Assembly: GCF_014639075.1 (NCBI RefSeq)
Contig: NZ_BMFS01000001.1
Coordinates: forward strand, 186,001 to 250,000
Direction of reading: 5' to 3'
Origin: Glycocaulis albus
GTDB taxonomy: Bacteria; Pseudomonadota; Alphaproteobacteria; Caulobacterales; Maricaulaceae
Length of the DNA: 64,000 bases
Part shown: piece by piece, positions 16,890-25,725 of the stretch
Position numbering within the stretch: position 1 is the stretch's first letter
Layout: every line of letters starts with the position of its first letter
Translations under genes and position numbers: made by a program
The notes under the pieces: model-generated
Told to the model about the DNA's origin: nothing
Databases searched by the model: none
What the model saw: the letters and a program-made list of their open reading frames with translations, nothing else

Positions 16890-16977
16890 GGTCCGCAAGC
16901 CTGCTCGCGAAACGAGCGGGCGATATAGCCCGCGCGCCCCGCCTGTGCAAGCATTCCTGCTGAATGTCGATAATTGG

Positions 16978-17346
16978 CTATGCCGCTTCCATGGCGCGGG
17001 CGACCTCGTCGACCAGATCGCGCAAATGGAAAGGCTTGGAAAGCACCTTCGCCTCGCGCTTGGCGGACAGGCCTGCATTGAGCGCCACGGCTGCAAATCC
17101 CGTGATGAACATGATTTTCAGGCCCGGATCGATTTCCGCGGCGCGGCGCGCCAGCTCGATCCCGTCAACGCCGGGCATCACGATATCGGTCAGCAGAAGC
17201 TCGAACGCACCGGCCTGATCGCCCAGCGCATCAAGGCCTTCCTCACCGTCGGCCACCGTTTCCACCTCGTGCCCGGCGCGTGTCAGCGCCTTGGCCAGGA
17301 AGTCACGCATGGAATCGTCGTCTTCTGCGAGCAGTATCTTGGCCAT
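16978..17346 (-). CDS. cpdR: Single-domain response regulator CpdR
   Basis: 122-aa receiver domain with no output domain. The acidic pocket is in LLAEDD, the phospho-acceptor is Asp54 (LLTDIVMPGVDGIELARRA), and the signalling residues continue in MFITGFAAVAL and LSKPFHLRDLVDEV. This last block closely matches Caulobacter CpdR. Unphosphorylated CpdR primes ClpXP at the cell pole to degrade CtrA-pathway and other cell-cycle proteins; phosphorylation by the CckA-ChpT relay turns it off. ATG 17346 follows GGAGG. Confidence 0.92.
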   Translation of the reverse strand: MAKILLAEDDDSMRDFLAKALTRAGHEVETVADGEEGLDALGDQAGAFELLLTDIVMPGVDGIELARRAAEIDPGLKIMFITGFAAVALNAGLSAKREAKVLSKPFHLRDLVDEVARAMEAA

Positions 17347-17502
17347 AGCCATCCCCTCCGGAGTGTTTTTATCCACCGCAAAGGCACTCTAGGGCAAGGA
17401 GGTAAAATTCCGTTGAACGCCGCGCCACCTCCTGCAGCGATTTTTCCGGCCGCGGTGACGCTTGGCGATTGACGCTGCGGGCGTGGGGGAGATGATAGGC
17501 AG

Positions 17503-18378
17503 ATGAGCCCTGATCCATCCCCGAATACGCCCGCTGACGGGTCTGCCGCCGTCGAGGTGCTGAGCCCGGCCGTGCGTGTGTCGCCGGTTGTCTTTGCCTC
17601 GCCCCATTCCGGGTCCGATTACAGCAAGGGCTTCCTTGAAGGGGCAGCACTGCCGCTGAAAGTTTTGCGCCGGTCCGAAGATGCGCATATCGACGTGCTG
17701 TTCGGCACTGTGCCGGAATTGGGGGCGCCGCTGGTGCGGGCGCTGTTCCCGCGATCCTATGTGGACCCCAACCGGGCGGAGTATGAGCTGGATCCCATCC
17801 TGTTCGGGCCGCGCGTCCACGCGCTGTCCGGCCAGATAAGCCAGAGGGCATCTGCCGGGCTGGGCGTTATCCCGCGCCTTGCCGGGGAAGGCAGTGCGAT
17901 CTACGAGGCGATGCTGCCTCTGGATGAGGCCTTTGAGCGTCTGGCTTCCTGCTACCGGCCCTATCACGCCGCTCTGGCAGGGGAGCTGGCAGCGGCTCGC
18001 GACCAGTTCGGCCAGTGCATTCTCATCGATTGCCACTCCATGCCGGCAGCGAGCGCCCGGGGCGCCGACATTGTCCTGGGAGACCGGTTTGGCTCGTCCT
18101 GTTCGCCCGAGCTGACCGGGCATGCCGAACGGATATTCCGTTCACTGGGCTTCAAGGTTGTGCGTAACCGGCCTTATGCTGGCGGGTTTGCCACCGAGCG
18201 CTATGGCCAGCCGGCTGAAAGCAGCCACGCCTTGCAGATCGAGATCAGCCGGGCGCTTTACATGGATGAGCGCACGCTGGAGCCGCACCAGGGTTTCGCC
18301 CAGCTCAAGACCCGGCTCGAACGCTTTGCCGCTGCCCTTCTTGACGCGTACCGGACGCAAAGCCTCGCGGCGGAATAA
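17503..18378 (+). CDS. N-formylglutamate amidohydrolase
   Basis: 291 aa, N-formylglutamate amidohydrolase family. Typical segments are FASPHSGSDY near the N-terminus, a metal/substrate region RSEDAHID, and LIDCHSMP. The enzyme releases formate from N-formyl-glutamate, the last step of one histidine-degradation route, although family members without hut neighbours may act on other N-formyl amino acids. No hut gene is in the window. It is divergent from cpdR. Confidence 0.85.
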   Translation: MSPDPSPNTPADGSAAVEVLSPAVRVSPVVFASPHSGSDYSKGFLEGAALPLKVLRRSEDAHIDVLFGTVPELGAPLVRALFPRSYVDPNRAEYELDPILFGPRVHALSGQISQRASAGLGVIPRLAGEGSAIYEAMLPLDEAFERLASCYRPYHAALAGELAAARDQFGQCILIDCHSMPAASARGADIVLGDRFGSSCSPELTGHAERIFRSLGFKVVRNRPYAGGFATERYGQPAESSHALQIEISRALYMDERTLEPHQGFAQLKTRLERFAAALLDAYRTQSLAAE

Positions 18379-18386
18379 ACTACAGG

Positions 18387-18439
18387 TTGTTATTAGTCGC
18401 AAAGCACGCTAATGATAAGCGTGCGGCGCGATTCGCGCC
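18387..18439 (+). promoter_or_regulatory. Promoter with two tandem palindromes upstream of the XRE regulator
   Basis: TTGTTA (18387-18392) and TAATGA (18410-18415) make a 17-base-spaced promoter. The -10 lies in the centre of a perfect palindrome GCACGCT-aatgata-AGCGTGC (18404-18424). A second perfect palindrome GGCGCGA-t-TCGCGCC (18425-18439) abuts it. The layout suggests an operator for the regulator that follows at 18465. Confidence 0.5.
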
Positions 18440-18464
18440 GTCCATGCGGAGGCGGCGAGGACAC

Positions 18465-18899
18465 ATGCAGCCACAGGTGACAGACAGCGCAGCCGCGCCG
18501 GTCAGGCGTCCCAATATCGACCGGCATGTCGGTGAGCGGCTCCGGCGGCGCCGGCGTCTTCTTGGCCTGACCCAGAAGGAGCTGGCCGACCGGGTCGGGA
18601 TACGTTTCCAGCAGATCCACAAATATGAGACAGGCATCAACCGCATGTCTGCCAGCCGGCTGTTCGAGATAGCCGAAGCGCTGGGGGCGCCGGTTGAGCA
18701 TTTCTATGACGGGTTGAAAACCGGCGGCGCGAGCGGCGATTTGCACGGCGACCTGCTTTCCCGGCGCGAGACCATGGAGCTGGTAAGGGCGTATTACCGG
18801 CTGGGACGGGCGCCGCGCCAACGCTTTCTTGAACTGGCCAAGACGCTTCAGAGCGCGCTTGACCCGGCGGTTCGCAATAGCGATACCGGACAGGCCTGA
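18465..18899 (+). CDS. XRE-family transcriptional regulator
   Basis: 144 aa. An HTH_3 domain occupies about residues 15-75: VGERLRRRRRLLGLTQKELADRVGIRFQQIHKYETG, then INRMSASRLFEIAEALG. A C-terminal extension (about 90-135, SRRETMELVRAYYRLGRAPRQRF) resembles that of other alphaproteobacterial XRE regulators. ATG 18465 follows GAGG; 18444 is a possible earlier start. Two tandem palindromes lie over its promoter, so it may repress itself. Targets are unknown. Confidence 0.85.
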   Translation: MQPQVTDSAAAPVRRPNIDRHVGERLRRRRRLLGLTQKELADRVGIRFQQIHKYETGINRMSASRLFEIAEALGAPVEHFYDGLKTGGASGDLHGDLLSRRETMELVRAYYRLGRAPRQRFLELAKTLQSALDPAVRNSDTGQA

Positions 18900-18933
18900 T
18901 ACATCGCGCCGCCGCTTTTCAGTCAGGAGGCCC

Positions 18934-18981
18934 ATGCGGCGCACCGGCCTGAAGCGGGGGATCGCAATTGGACCGATATGA
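18934..18981 (+). other. Possible 15-codon leader ORF before the phosphatase
   Basis: An ideal AGGAGG site (18925-18930) serves an ATG at 18934 that reads MRRTGLKRGIAIGPI and stops at 18979-18981. The phosphatase starts in another frame at a TTG (18968), inside this small ORF. Either the leader drives translational coupling, or the TTG assignment is wrong. It is a pattern, not a proven gene. Confidence 0.35.
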
Positions 18982-19771
18982 GAGCGACCGTGCCTTGCTG
19001 GATGCACTGGCGGATGCGGCGCGCGCGGCAATTCTGCCCCATTTCCGCAATGGTATAGCGGCTGACAACAAGGCCCCTGACGGGTTTGATCCCGTGACGG
19101 CTGCTGACCGGGCGGCCGAGGCCGCCATCCGTGCCCTGCTTGACGAGCACCGCCCCGGAGACGGCATTGTCGGCGAGGAGGATGAGGCCAAACCATCACG
19201 CTCGGGCCGGACATGGATCATTGACCCGATCGACGGTACGCGCGCCTTTCTGGCGGGCCTGCCCAGCTGGTGTGTACTGATCGCGCTGGCGGAGGAGGCG
19301 GGACCGGTCCTGTCGGTGATTGACCAGCCGCATATCGGCGAGCGTTTCTTCGGATCGACAGGGGCTGCCGGTCGCAGCGCCCATCTTCGGCATGCAGGCC
19401 GGCTGACCCCGCTGACCGTCCGGGGCGGGCGCAGCCTGGCCGGGGCGATTGGCGAGACAACCGACCCCTATCTGTTCGAGGGGGCGGAGGCGGCTGTCTT
19501 CTCTCAGGTCAGCGGCCGCGCGCGCCTGATGCGCTACGGGCTGGATGCCTATGGATACGCGATGGTGGCGCAAGGCGGGCTCGATTTCGTGATCGAGTCC
19601 GGACTTAAAACCTGGGATGTGGCTGCGCTGGTACCGGTCGTGGAAGGCGCAGGCGGTATCCTGACCGACTGGCAGGGACGCCCGGCACATGGCGGCGGAC
19701 AGGTGGTCGCGGCCGGCAATGCGGACCTGCATGGGGAGTTGCTGGAGGTGCTGGCTGTGGCGGCGCGCTAG
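18968..19771 (+). CDS. hisN: Inositol-monophosphatase family, probable histidinol-phosphatase
   Basis: 267 aa. Metal-binding motifs of the IMPase family are present: GEEDEAK (about 67-73), WIIDPIDGTRAFLAGLP (about 82-98) and TWDVAALVPVVEGAGG near the C-terminus. The DPIDGTRAF.GLP form and the overall length match the HisN-type histidinol-phosphatase of alphaproteobacteria, which makes histidinol in histidine synthesis. IMPase or CysQ-type activity is the alternative. The only suitable start is TTG 18968, overlapped by a short leader ORF with a strong ribosome site. Confidence 0.8.
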   Translation: MDRYESDRALLDALADAARAAILPHFRNGIAADNKAPDGFDPVTAADRAAEAAIRALLDEHRPGDGIVGEEDEAKPSRSGRTWIIDPIDGTRAFLAGLPSWCVLIALAEEAGPVLSVIDQPHIGERFFGSTGAAGRSAHLRHAGRLTPLTVRGGRSLAGAIGETTDPYLFEGAEAAVFSQVSGRARLMRYGLDAYGYAMVAQGGLDFVIESGLKTWDVAALVPVVEGAGGILTDWQGRPAHGGGQVVAAGNADLHGELLEVLAVAAR

Positions 19772-20463
19772 CGGGTTTCCACCACAATCCGGCGCGGTGG
19801 CGCTTCCAGGATGATTTCACCGCCGGCGCGGGCCGTGCGGGGTGTCATGCGCAGATACAGCGTGTCGTGCAGGGCGGCGAGTTCGCGGCGTTCACCCCGC
19901 GCTGTCACATGCCAGCCATCGGGGGCGGGCCCGTCAAAGCGGAACACGACAACGTCAAAACGCGGCGCCATCAGCGCGGCAAGCCCCATGGCGTGACGCT
20001 GAAAACTGTCCACCTGCGCAACCGCGGATGACAGATCGGCAAGGGCATAGTGCCGGGCCGGCTCCAGCTGCAGGCGGATTTCCAGACGGATGGCGGGTAG
20101 CGGCGCCTCGCCGTCATGCAGAAGCCGCGCGCCACGGGTCACAAGGCCGGGTGCACGGGCTTGGGGCGGCAACACCAGATAGCCGTCATCATCGACGCCC
20201 AGCGCCAGCAGCCGCCCGTCAGACGCTTCCAGCCAGAAGCTGCTGGCAGCATCAGCGTCCGCCGGAGCCGGATCGAGCCGGTAGGCGGGCATGAACAGGG
20301 CTTCGCCGTCTTCATGCCGCGCCGTGTATTGCCGCCAGAAGGGCAATAGCCGCTCAGCCGGATAGGGGTTGAGTGCAGAAGCGGGAGGCGGGCTGGCATG
20401 CACCGTACCCGCCCAGCCCAGCAGCAGGCAGGCGGTGAGGGTCCGCAAAAGGAAGCCGATCAC
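19768..20463 (-). CDS. Exported protein of unknown function
   Basis: 231 aa with a signal peptide (about 1-23, ending VHASPPP). I do not recognise the family. The mature part is mixed alpha/beta in character, with LPFWRQYTARHEDGEALFMPAYRLDPAP near the start and paired strands near the C-terminus. It begins at a GTG that overlaps the stop codon of the upstream methyltransferase-like lipoprotein gene (GTGA), so the two are translationally coupled and probably work together. Confidence 0.6.
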   Translation of the reverse strand: MIGFLLRTLTACLLLGWAGTVHASPPPASALNPYPAERLLPFWRQYTARHEDGEALFMPAYRLDPAPADADAASSFWLEASDGRLLALGVDDDGYLVLPPQARAPGLVTRGARLLHDGEAPLPAIRLEIRLQLEPARHYALADLSSAVAQVDSFQRHAMGLAALMAPRFDVVVFRFDGPAPDGWHVTARGERRELAALHDTLYLRMTPRTARAGGEIILEAPPRRIVVETR

Positions 20464-21512
20464 TCTGCCCCCGTGCTCTCCGGCTTGCGGAAGAGCAGGG
20501 TCATGCGATCCGACTCGCCAATCGTCTCATAGGGCGACCGGTCAAAGTCCGGGTCCGGTTCTTCCCCGCGCGGGGAAGAGCGCAGAACCGGCGGCAGGGT
20601 CCATACGCCGAACGGATGATCGGTCGTGTCCGCCGGGTTGGCGTTGATTTCGGAGGAACCCACCAGCTCGAACCCGGCTTCGGTCGCCAGCGCGATGACA
20701 TAGTCTTCCTGCACATAACCATTGGCGGCGCGCGGGTCTTGCGGCTGGCTGGCGGGCAGGCGGTGTTCGACCACGCCCAGTATGCCGCCCGGGCGCAGGG
20801 CTGCGTAGAAATCGGCAAAGGCTTTTTCCTCGAAGCCGCGTGCCATCCAGTTATGGACATTGCGGAAGGTCAGCACGGCGTCGGCGCTGCCTTCGGGCAC
20901 GATCGGGCCGGTATCAGGGCCGAAGCTTGCTATCTCGATCTCGCCAAACAGCGGCGCCGAAAAGCGTTCGGCATAGCTGTCGATAAAGGCCTGTGTCTGG
21001 TCATTGCCGGCGGGGTCGAAATGGGCGGCGACATAGGTGCCGCCATTGGCGGCGATCCAGGGGGCGAGCACTTGTGTGTACCAGCCGCCAGCAGGCCATA
21101 TCTCCACAATCGTTCCGGATGGATCGACGCCAAAGAATTCCAGTGTCTCGCGCGGATGGCGCCAGACATCACGCACGACCGCATCTGCGCGCCATTCGCC
21201 CGCGACGGCCCAGGCAAGGGAGCCTGTTTCCGGTTCGGTGGACAGGCCCGCATTCTCGCCGGTTGCTGGGCCCTCCTCCGCTCCGGCTTCCGTTTCGGCC
21301 GTGCCGGCGTATGCGGCCGTCCCGTCAGACCCGTCATCAGGTGTTTCGCCGTCCGGCTGCGCCGCGCTTTCTGCTTCTGCATCGCCGGCCGTCGCAGCCA
21401 CCATGTCAGCGTCCGCGCCTGCCGGCTCTGGCGCTTCGCTGCCGGCATTGTCCCCGCACGCCATAAGCGGCAGGCACAGGGCAAGAGCGGACACGGTGAA
21501 GAGAAGGCGCAT
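20460..21512 (-). CDS. Lipoprotein with a SAM-methyltransferase-like domain (COG4798 type)
   Basis: 350 aa. A lipobox LMAC (Cys19) is followed by a long Ala/Glu/Gly-rich acidic linker (about 20-100). The rest looks like a class I methyltransferase: a motif I equivalent (IVEIWPAGGWYTQVLAPWIAANGG), then DAVLTFRNVHNWM and GGILGVVEH. COG4798 proteins of this type are often exported. SAM is not known to be available outside the cytoplasm, so the real activity is uncertain. ATG 21512 puts the signal sequence at the start. Coupled by GTGA overlap to the next gene. Confidence 0.7.
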   Translation of the reverse strand: MRLLFTVSALALCLPLMACGDNAGSEAPEPAGADADMVAATAGDAEAESAAQPDGETPDDGSDGTAAYAGTAETEAGAEEGPATGENAGLSTEPETGSLAWAVAGEWRADAVVRDVWRHPRETLEFFGVDPSGTIVEIWPAGGWYTQVLAPWIAANGGTYVAAHFDPAGNDQTQAFIDSYAERFSAPLFGEIEIASFGPDTGPIVPEGSADAVLTFRNVHNWMARGFEEKAFADFYAALRPGGILGVVEHRLPASQPQDPRAANGYVQEDYVIALATEAGFELVGSSEINANPADTTDHPFGVWTLPPVLRSSPRGEEPDPDFDRSPYETIGESDRMTLLFRKPESTGAE

Positions 21513-21605
21513 GCGGCAGGTCCTCCTGGCAGGTGTGACAGTTTCGGGTGCCAGACTAGCGCCGCAATCGCTGACAGCAAAATTGCAAAACACCGCAAAG
21601 TCCCT

Positions 21606-21634
21606 CTTGCGCACCCGCAAACCCTCACCCATGT
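21606..21634 (+). promoter_or_regulatory. Possible sigma-32 heat-shock promoter of hsp20
   Basis: CTTGCGC (21606-21612) and CCCATGT (21628-21634) are 15 bases apart, matching the sigma-32 layout CTTGAAA-N(11-16)-CCCATNT best at the -10. It would give a leader of about 130 bases, long enough for the thermometer before the start codon. Confidence 0.45.
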
Positions 21635-21654
21635 CAAAAAGACCGGGGCGCCTG

Positions 21655-21774
21655 ACGGGCTCCGGCGAGTACTGAAACCCCTGGTGCCTGCCTCTGGCTC
21701 CGTGCGCTCATTCGAGGCGCGGACATTTCACCGGAGGACACCGGACTGATCGCTTCTGAAGGAGGATCTTCATG
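21655..21774 (+). promoter_or_regulatory. ROSE-type RNA thermometer in the hsp20 leader
   Basis: Just before the start codon, GATC(G)CTTC (21748-21756) pairs with GGAGGATC (21761-21768) around a TGAA loop. The pairing is perfect except for one bulged G and hides the AGGAGG ribosome site. This contains TCGCT, the U(U/C)GCU signature of ROSE thermometers of small heat-shock genes, with the bulged G in its known place. A second hairpin, CCGG...CCGG (21731-21744), lies upstream. The 5' boundary is approximate. Confidence 0.7.
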
Positions 21775-22239
21775 CGTACCATCGACTACACACCGCTTTA
21801 CCGCACGATTGTCGGCTTTGACCGGCTGGCCAACATGATCGACTCGGCGGCCAAGCAGGAAACGGGTAATGGCTACCCGCCCTACAATATCGAACAACTC
21901 AGCGAGCACGAATATGTCATTGAGCTGGCCGTGGCCGGGTTCGGTGACAATGATCTCGACGTTCAGGTTCAGGAAAACGTGCTGACCGTGGCGGGCAAGC
22001 GCGAAAGCGATGACGGCGAACCGCGCCAGTTCATCCATCGCGGCATTGCCGAGCGGTCCTTCGAGCGCCGCTTCCATCTGGCCGACCATATCCAGGTGCG
22101 TGATGCGCGCCTCGAGAACGGCCTTCTGGTAATCCGCCTCGAGCGCGAGATACCCGAAGCGAAAAAGCCGCGCCAGATCGCCATTAACGGCAAGTCCGGC
22201 GCGAAGCTGATTAGCGGCTCGAAGACCAAGGCTGCTTAA
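21772..22239 (+). CDS. hspA: Small heat-shock protein (Hsp20 / IbpA type)
   Basis: 155 aa. The alpha-crystallin domain spans about residues 38-135 (YNIEQLSEHEYVIELAVAGF to the strand LENGLLVIRLEREIPE), with the IRL/A-x-x-x-N-G-V/L-L signature near its end. The N-terminus (DYTPLYRTIVGFDRLANMID) matches the IbpA/HspA class of proteobacteria. It is an ATP-independent holdase that binds unfolding proteins. Heat control is predicted from the sigma-32-like promoter and the ROSE thermometer upstream. Confidence 0.95.
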   Translation: MRTIDYTPLYRTIVGFDRLANMIDSAAKQETGNGYPPYNIEQLSEHEYVIELAVAGFGDNDLDVQVQENVLTVAGKRESDDGEPRQFIHRGIAERSFERRFHLADHIQVRDARLENGLLVIRLEREIPEAKKPRQIAINGKSGAKLISGSKTKAA

Positions 22240-22352
22240 GACGCATACCGCTGCGAACGCCGCAGCGAAGGCTGGCCAGCTGACCGGGACGGTGCGGTTT
22301 TTCCCCTGCCGCAAATCCGCTCCGGCCGATCTGCCAGCAGACTGACATGAAG

Positions 22353-22393
22353 ACGCCCGCGTGCTTTTCCCCTGGCACGCGGGCGTTTTTTTT
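22353..22393 (+). terminator. Strong rho-independent terminator after hsp20
   Basis: A perfect 12-bp stem ACGCCCGCGTGC / GCACGCGGGCGT with a 10-base loop is followed by eight T. It lies about 115 bases beyond the hspA stop. Confidence 0.92.
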
Positions 22394-22461
22394 GCGCCCA
22401 GATATGAACTCCCGGACGCACGCAGTCCGATCCGGGACCTTGTGCAGGAGAAGCGCAGGGA

Positions 22462-22492
22462 GGACCCGGATCGCTTCGCGTCCGGGGTTTCA
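22462..22492. repeat. Dispersed palindromic repeat unit
   Basis: GACCCGGATCGCTTCGCGTCCGGGGTTTCA is, in reverse, a relative of the unit at 10144-10177. It lies in the convergent gap between hspA and nadE, just after the hspA terminator. The rest of the gap (22240-22352, 22394-22461) holds nothing I can name. Confidence 0.55.
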
Positions 22493-22503
22493 GCTAACGG
22501 GGC

Positions 22504-24558
22504 TTATTCCCCCAGCTCGTCCTTCAGCCGGGCTATCGCCGCGTGCCAGAGCTTCGCACTCATGTCAGAGGGCATGCGCCAGTCCCCGCGCGGGGAGAGC
22601 GCGCCCGCAGAGGTGAGTTTCGGGCCATTGGGCACGGCAGAGCGCTTGAACTGGCTCTGGCCGAAAAAGCGCGCGTGGAACACCTCCAGCCATTTGAGGA
22701 TATCGGCCATGGTGTAGTGATGGCGGTCGCCTTCAGCTACATGGTCGGGCCAGTCGCTGCGTGAATTCATGCCCCATGCAGTATCCTGCAGGAAGGCGAT
22801 CTTTTCCGGCCCGAACCCGTAACGCACGACATAGTGCAGCGTGAAATCCTGTAGCGGGTAGGGGCCGATCACACCTTGCGTGCTCTGAATCGCGCCGTCC
22901 GCGCCTGCGGGGACCAGTTCAGGGGAGATTTCGGTGGCGAGGATTCGTTCCAGCACCGGCGTGGCCGTTTCGCCTGCCCGCCCCGTGCGCGCCGCCCAGG
23001 CAATCAGGTGCTGGATCAGTGTCTTGGGCAGGCCCGCATTGACGTTGTAATGCGACATGTGATCGCCAACGCCATAAGTGCACCAGCCCAGCGCCGCTTC
23101 CGAGAGGTCGCCTGTGCCGATCACCAGCGCGCCTTCATGGTTGGCCGCGCGGAAGAGATAGTCGGTGCGCAGGCCCGCCTGCACGTTCTCGAATGTCACA
23201 TCGTACTGGGCGCGTCCTTCAGCGTAAGGGTGGCCGAGATCGGCCAGCATGCGCTCGGCCGCCGGGCGGATATCAATCTCGCGCCGGGTGACACCCATGG
23301 CATCTGCCAGCGCGATGGCCTGTTCATGCGTCGCCTCGCTGGTGGCAAAGCCGGGCAGGGTATAGGCAAGAATATTCGCGCGCGGCAGGCCCAGCCGGTC
23401 GAAGGCACGCGCGGTAACGATGAGGGCTTGCGTGGAATCCAGCCCGCCAGAAATGCCGATGACAGCGCGCTTTATGCCGCTGGAGCGCAGGCGCTGAACC
23501 AGTGCCTCGCTCTGGATGGACCAGGCCTCGAAGCAATCCTCGTCCAGACGTTCCTTGTCTGCCGGCACGAAGGGGAAGCGCCGGATGGCGCGCTCCAGCG
23601 TCAGTGTCTCATCCAGCGGCGGAGCAAGCGTGAAGCCAATCTTCCGCCAGCCTGTCAGGCGCTCGCGCGCATTGCGGGCAGAGTCCCGGAAGGTGGAAAA
23701 GCGCAGGCGGTCCTGAACGATCCGCTCCACATCGATCTCGGTCACGAGGCCTGTATTATCCTCAAAGCGCGGGCCGCTTGCGATAGTCTCGCCCAGCTCG
23801 CAGGCAATTGTCTGCCCGTCCCAGGTGAGGTCCGTCGTGCTCTCGCCACTGCCGGAGGCGGCGAAGATATAGGCGCCAAGCGTGCGCTGTGACTGCACGC
23901 GCACCAGGGCCTCGCGCTCGCGCGCCTTGCCGATAAGGGCGTTGGAGGCGGAAAGATTGACGATAATGTTCGCGCCGGCCAGCGCGCCATCAAGGCTCGG
24001 AGGCTGGACCGCCCAGATATCCTCGCAGATCTCGGCCATGAAGCTGAAGCCGGGCAAATCGTCTGCGGCGAAGACGAGTTTTGTGCCAAAGGCTGCGTCC
24101 TGCCCGGCATAGCGGACCGTGTCCGCCACGGCTGAGGGGCCTTCGGCGAACCAGCGCTTTTCATAAAATTCGCGGTAATTGGGCAGATAGCTCTTTGGCA
24201 CTATGCCCAGAAGCCGCCCGCGATGGATGATGAGGGCACAGTTATAGAGCTGGCCGTCGACCGCTACCGGCGCGCCTGCCACGATCACCGGCATGAGATC
24301 GCGCGAGGCTTCGATAAGGCTTGCAGCAGCCTGCTCGGCGGCCCGCAACATCAGGGCCTGATGATGCAGGTCGTCCAGCGCATAGCCGGTCAGCGACAGC
24401 TCGGGGAAGAGCACCAGTGCGGCGCGGCTCTCATCAGCCTTTCTGGCCAGTGTAATCTGGCGTGCGGCGTTCTCGGCCGGATCGCCCGGCGCTACGTGGG
24501 GCGCATAAGCGGCCACACGTACAAATCCGTGGCGGTAGAGGTTGTGAAAAGCCGGCAT
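22504..24558 (-). CDS. nadE: Glutamine-dependent NAD+ synthetase
   Basis: 684 aa, two domains. The N-terminal nitrilase-like glutaminase has the triad Glu53 ([10 protein letters not shown]), Lys122 ([18 protein letters not shown]) and Cys178 (MAEICEDIW). The C-terminal synthetase has the ATP-binding P-loop SGGLDST at about 370-376 and [25 protein letters not shown]. It converts deamido-NAD, ATP and glutamine to NAD+. ATG 24558 was chosen because AGGGG precedes it; the ATG at 24576 has no such site. Confidence 0.95.
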   Translation of the reverse strand: MPAFHNLYRHGFVRVAAYAPHVAPGDPAENAARQITLARKADESRAALVLFPELSLTGYALDDLHHQALMLRAAEQAAASLIEASRDLMPVIVAGAPVAVDGQLYNCALIIHRGRLLGIVPKSYLPNYREFYEKRWFAEGPSAVADTVRYAGQDAAFGTKLVFAADDLPGFSFMAEICEDIWAVQPPSLDGALAGANIIVNLSASNALIGKAREREALVRVQSQRTLGAYIFAASGSGESTTDLTWDGQTIACELGETIASGPRFEDNTGLVTEIDVERIVQDRLRFSTFRDSARNARERLTGWRKIGFTLAPPLDETLTLERAIRRFPFVPADKERLDEDCFEAWSIQSEALVQRLRSSGIKRAVIGISGGLDSTQALIVTARAFDRLGLPRANILAYTLPGFATSEATHEQAIALADAMGVTRREIDIRPAAERMLADLGHPYAEGRAQYDVTFENVQAGLRTDYLFRAANHEGALVIGTGDLSEAALGWCTYGVGDHMSHYNVNAGLPKTLIQHLIAWAARTGRAGETATPVLERILATEISPELVPAGADGAIQSTQGVIGPYPLQDFTLHYVVRYGFGPEKIAFLQDTAWGMNSRSDWPDHVAEGDRHHYTMADILKWLEVFHARFFGQSQFKRSAVPNGPKLTSAGALSPRGDWRMPSDMSAKLWHAAIARLKDELGE

Positions 24559-24643
24559 GACGCCCCTTTTGCTCATATTGAGTATTTCACGGGGTGCCAG
24601 AGACGCCTTTCCAACTCAAAAATCAAGGGGGGGCGGGGAAAGT

Positions 24644-25630
24644 CTAGGCCGCCGGTTCCATCAGCGAGCGGCCGATGGCCAGGAAACGCTCGCGGCGCTT
24701 CCGGCGCAGGGTGGCCGGATCAAGACCTTCCAGGCTTGAGAGGTTTTCCTCCATCGCGTCTCCTACCGCCTTGATGGTGGCGTCACGGTCGCGATGAGCG
24801 CCGCCGACCGGCTCGGGGATGATCTTGTCGATGATTTTCAGCCCGATCAGGTCCTGCGCCGTGATCTTCATGGCGATCGCCGCATCGCGCGCCTTGGCAC
24901 CGTCGCGCCAGAGGATCGAGGCACAGCCCTCCGGCGAAATCACCGAATAGATGGAATGCTCCAGCATCATCACCGTGTTGGCAGACGCCAGCGCCACCGC
25001 GCCGCCCGATCCGCCTTCACCGGTGATGACGGAGATTATGGGCGTGCCGAGCGTCAGGCAGCGCTCGGTGGAGCGGGCAATGGCTTCAGACTGGCCGCGT
25101 TCTTCCGCGCCAACACCGGGATAGGCGCCAGCTGTGTCCACAAAGGTCAGGACCGGCAGGCCGAACTTGTCAGCCAGATCCATCAGCCGCGCCGCCTTGC
25201 GGTAGCCTTCAGGGCGGGCCATGCCGAAATTGTGCTTCAGGCGCGTCTGGGTATCGTGGCCCTTCTCATGGCCCATGACCACCACGGCGCGGCCGCGGAA
25301 CCGGCCCAGCCCGCCGACAATGGCGTGATCCTCGGAGAAACGCCGGTCGCCGGACAGCTCCTCGAAATCGGTGATAAGACCGGCCAGAAAGTCTTTCAGG
25401 TGCGGGCGCTCAGGATGGCGCGCCACCATGGTTTTCTGCCAGGGGTCGAGCTTCGCGTAGAGGTTTTTCAGCTGGGTCGCCGATTTCTGGCGCAGCTTGG
25501 CCACCTCGTCAGCCACGTCCGGCGCATCCTCGCCATTGCGTTCGGAGACCGATTGCAATTCCTCGATCTTCGCATCGAGCTCGGCAATGGGACGTTCGAA
25601 ATCAAGATAGGTGCGCGTCGGGTTGGACAT
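24644..25630 (-). CDS. accA: Acetyl-CoA carboxylase carboxyltransferase subunit alpha
   Basis: 328 aa, normal length. Segments typical of AccA are [18 protein letters not shown] near the N-terminus, [22 protein letters not shown], and the carboxyl-CoA region [23 protein letters not shown] followed by [13 protein letters not shown]. With AccD it moves the carboxyl group from biotin to acetyl-CoA, giving malonyl-CoA for fatty acids. It follows xerD by 95 bases on the same strand. Confidence 0.96.
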   Translation of the reverse strand: MSNPTRTYLDFERPIAELDAKIEELQSVSERNGEDAPDVADEVAKLRQKSATQLKNLYAKLDPWQKTMVARHPERPHLKDFLAGLITDFEELSGDRRFSEDHAIVGGLGRFRGRAVVVMGHEKGHDTQTRLKHNFGMARPEGYRKAARLMDLADKFGLPVLTFVDTAGAYPGVGAEERGQSEAIARSTERCLTLGTPIISVITGEGGSGGAVALASANTVMMLEHSIYSVISPEGCASILWRDGAKARDAAIAMKITAQDLIGLKIIDKIIPEPVGGAHRDRDATIKAVGDAMEENLSSLEGLDPATLRRKRRERFLAIGRSLMEPAA

Positions 25631-25725
25631 GGATCCCCTGATTGAAGGCTACCGGCCAAGGATCGCTGGCCGAACGGGCAAACTAGCCGCGACATCGTGT
25701 TGTCACAAGCTGGCTGTCAGCAAGG

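Noticed and set aside
18404-18439. Reading the tandem palindromes as a terminator of the amidohydrolase gene
   Set aside because: No T-tract follows either dyad, and a promoter -10 lies in the first one, so an operator is the better reading.
22876-23892. Plus-strand open frame of 338 aa inside nadE
   Set aside because: Antisense to the synthetase part of nadE, no start-site support.
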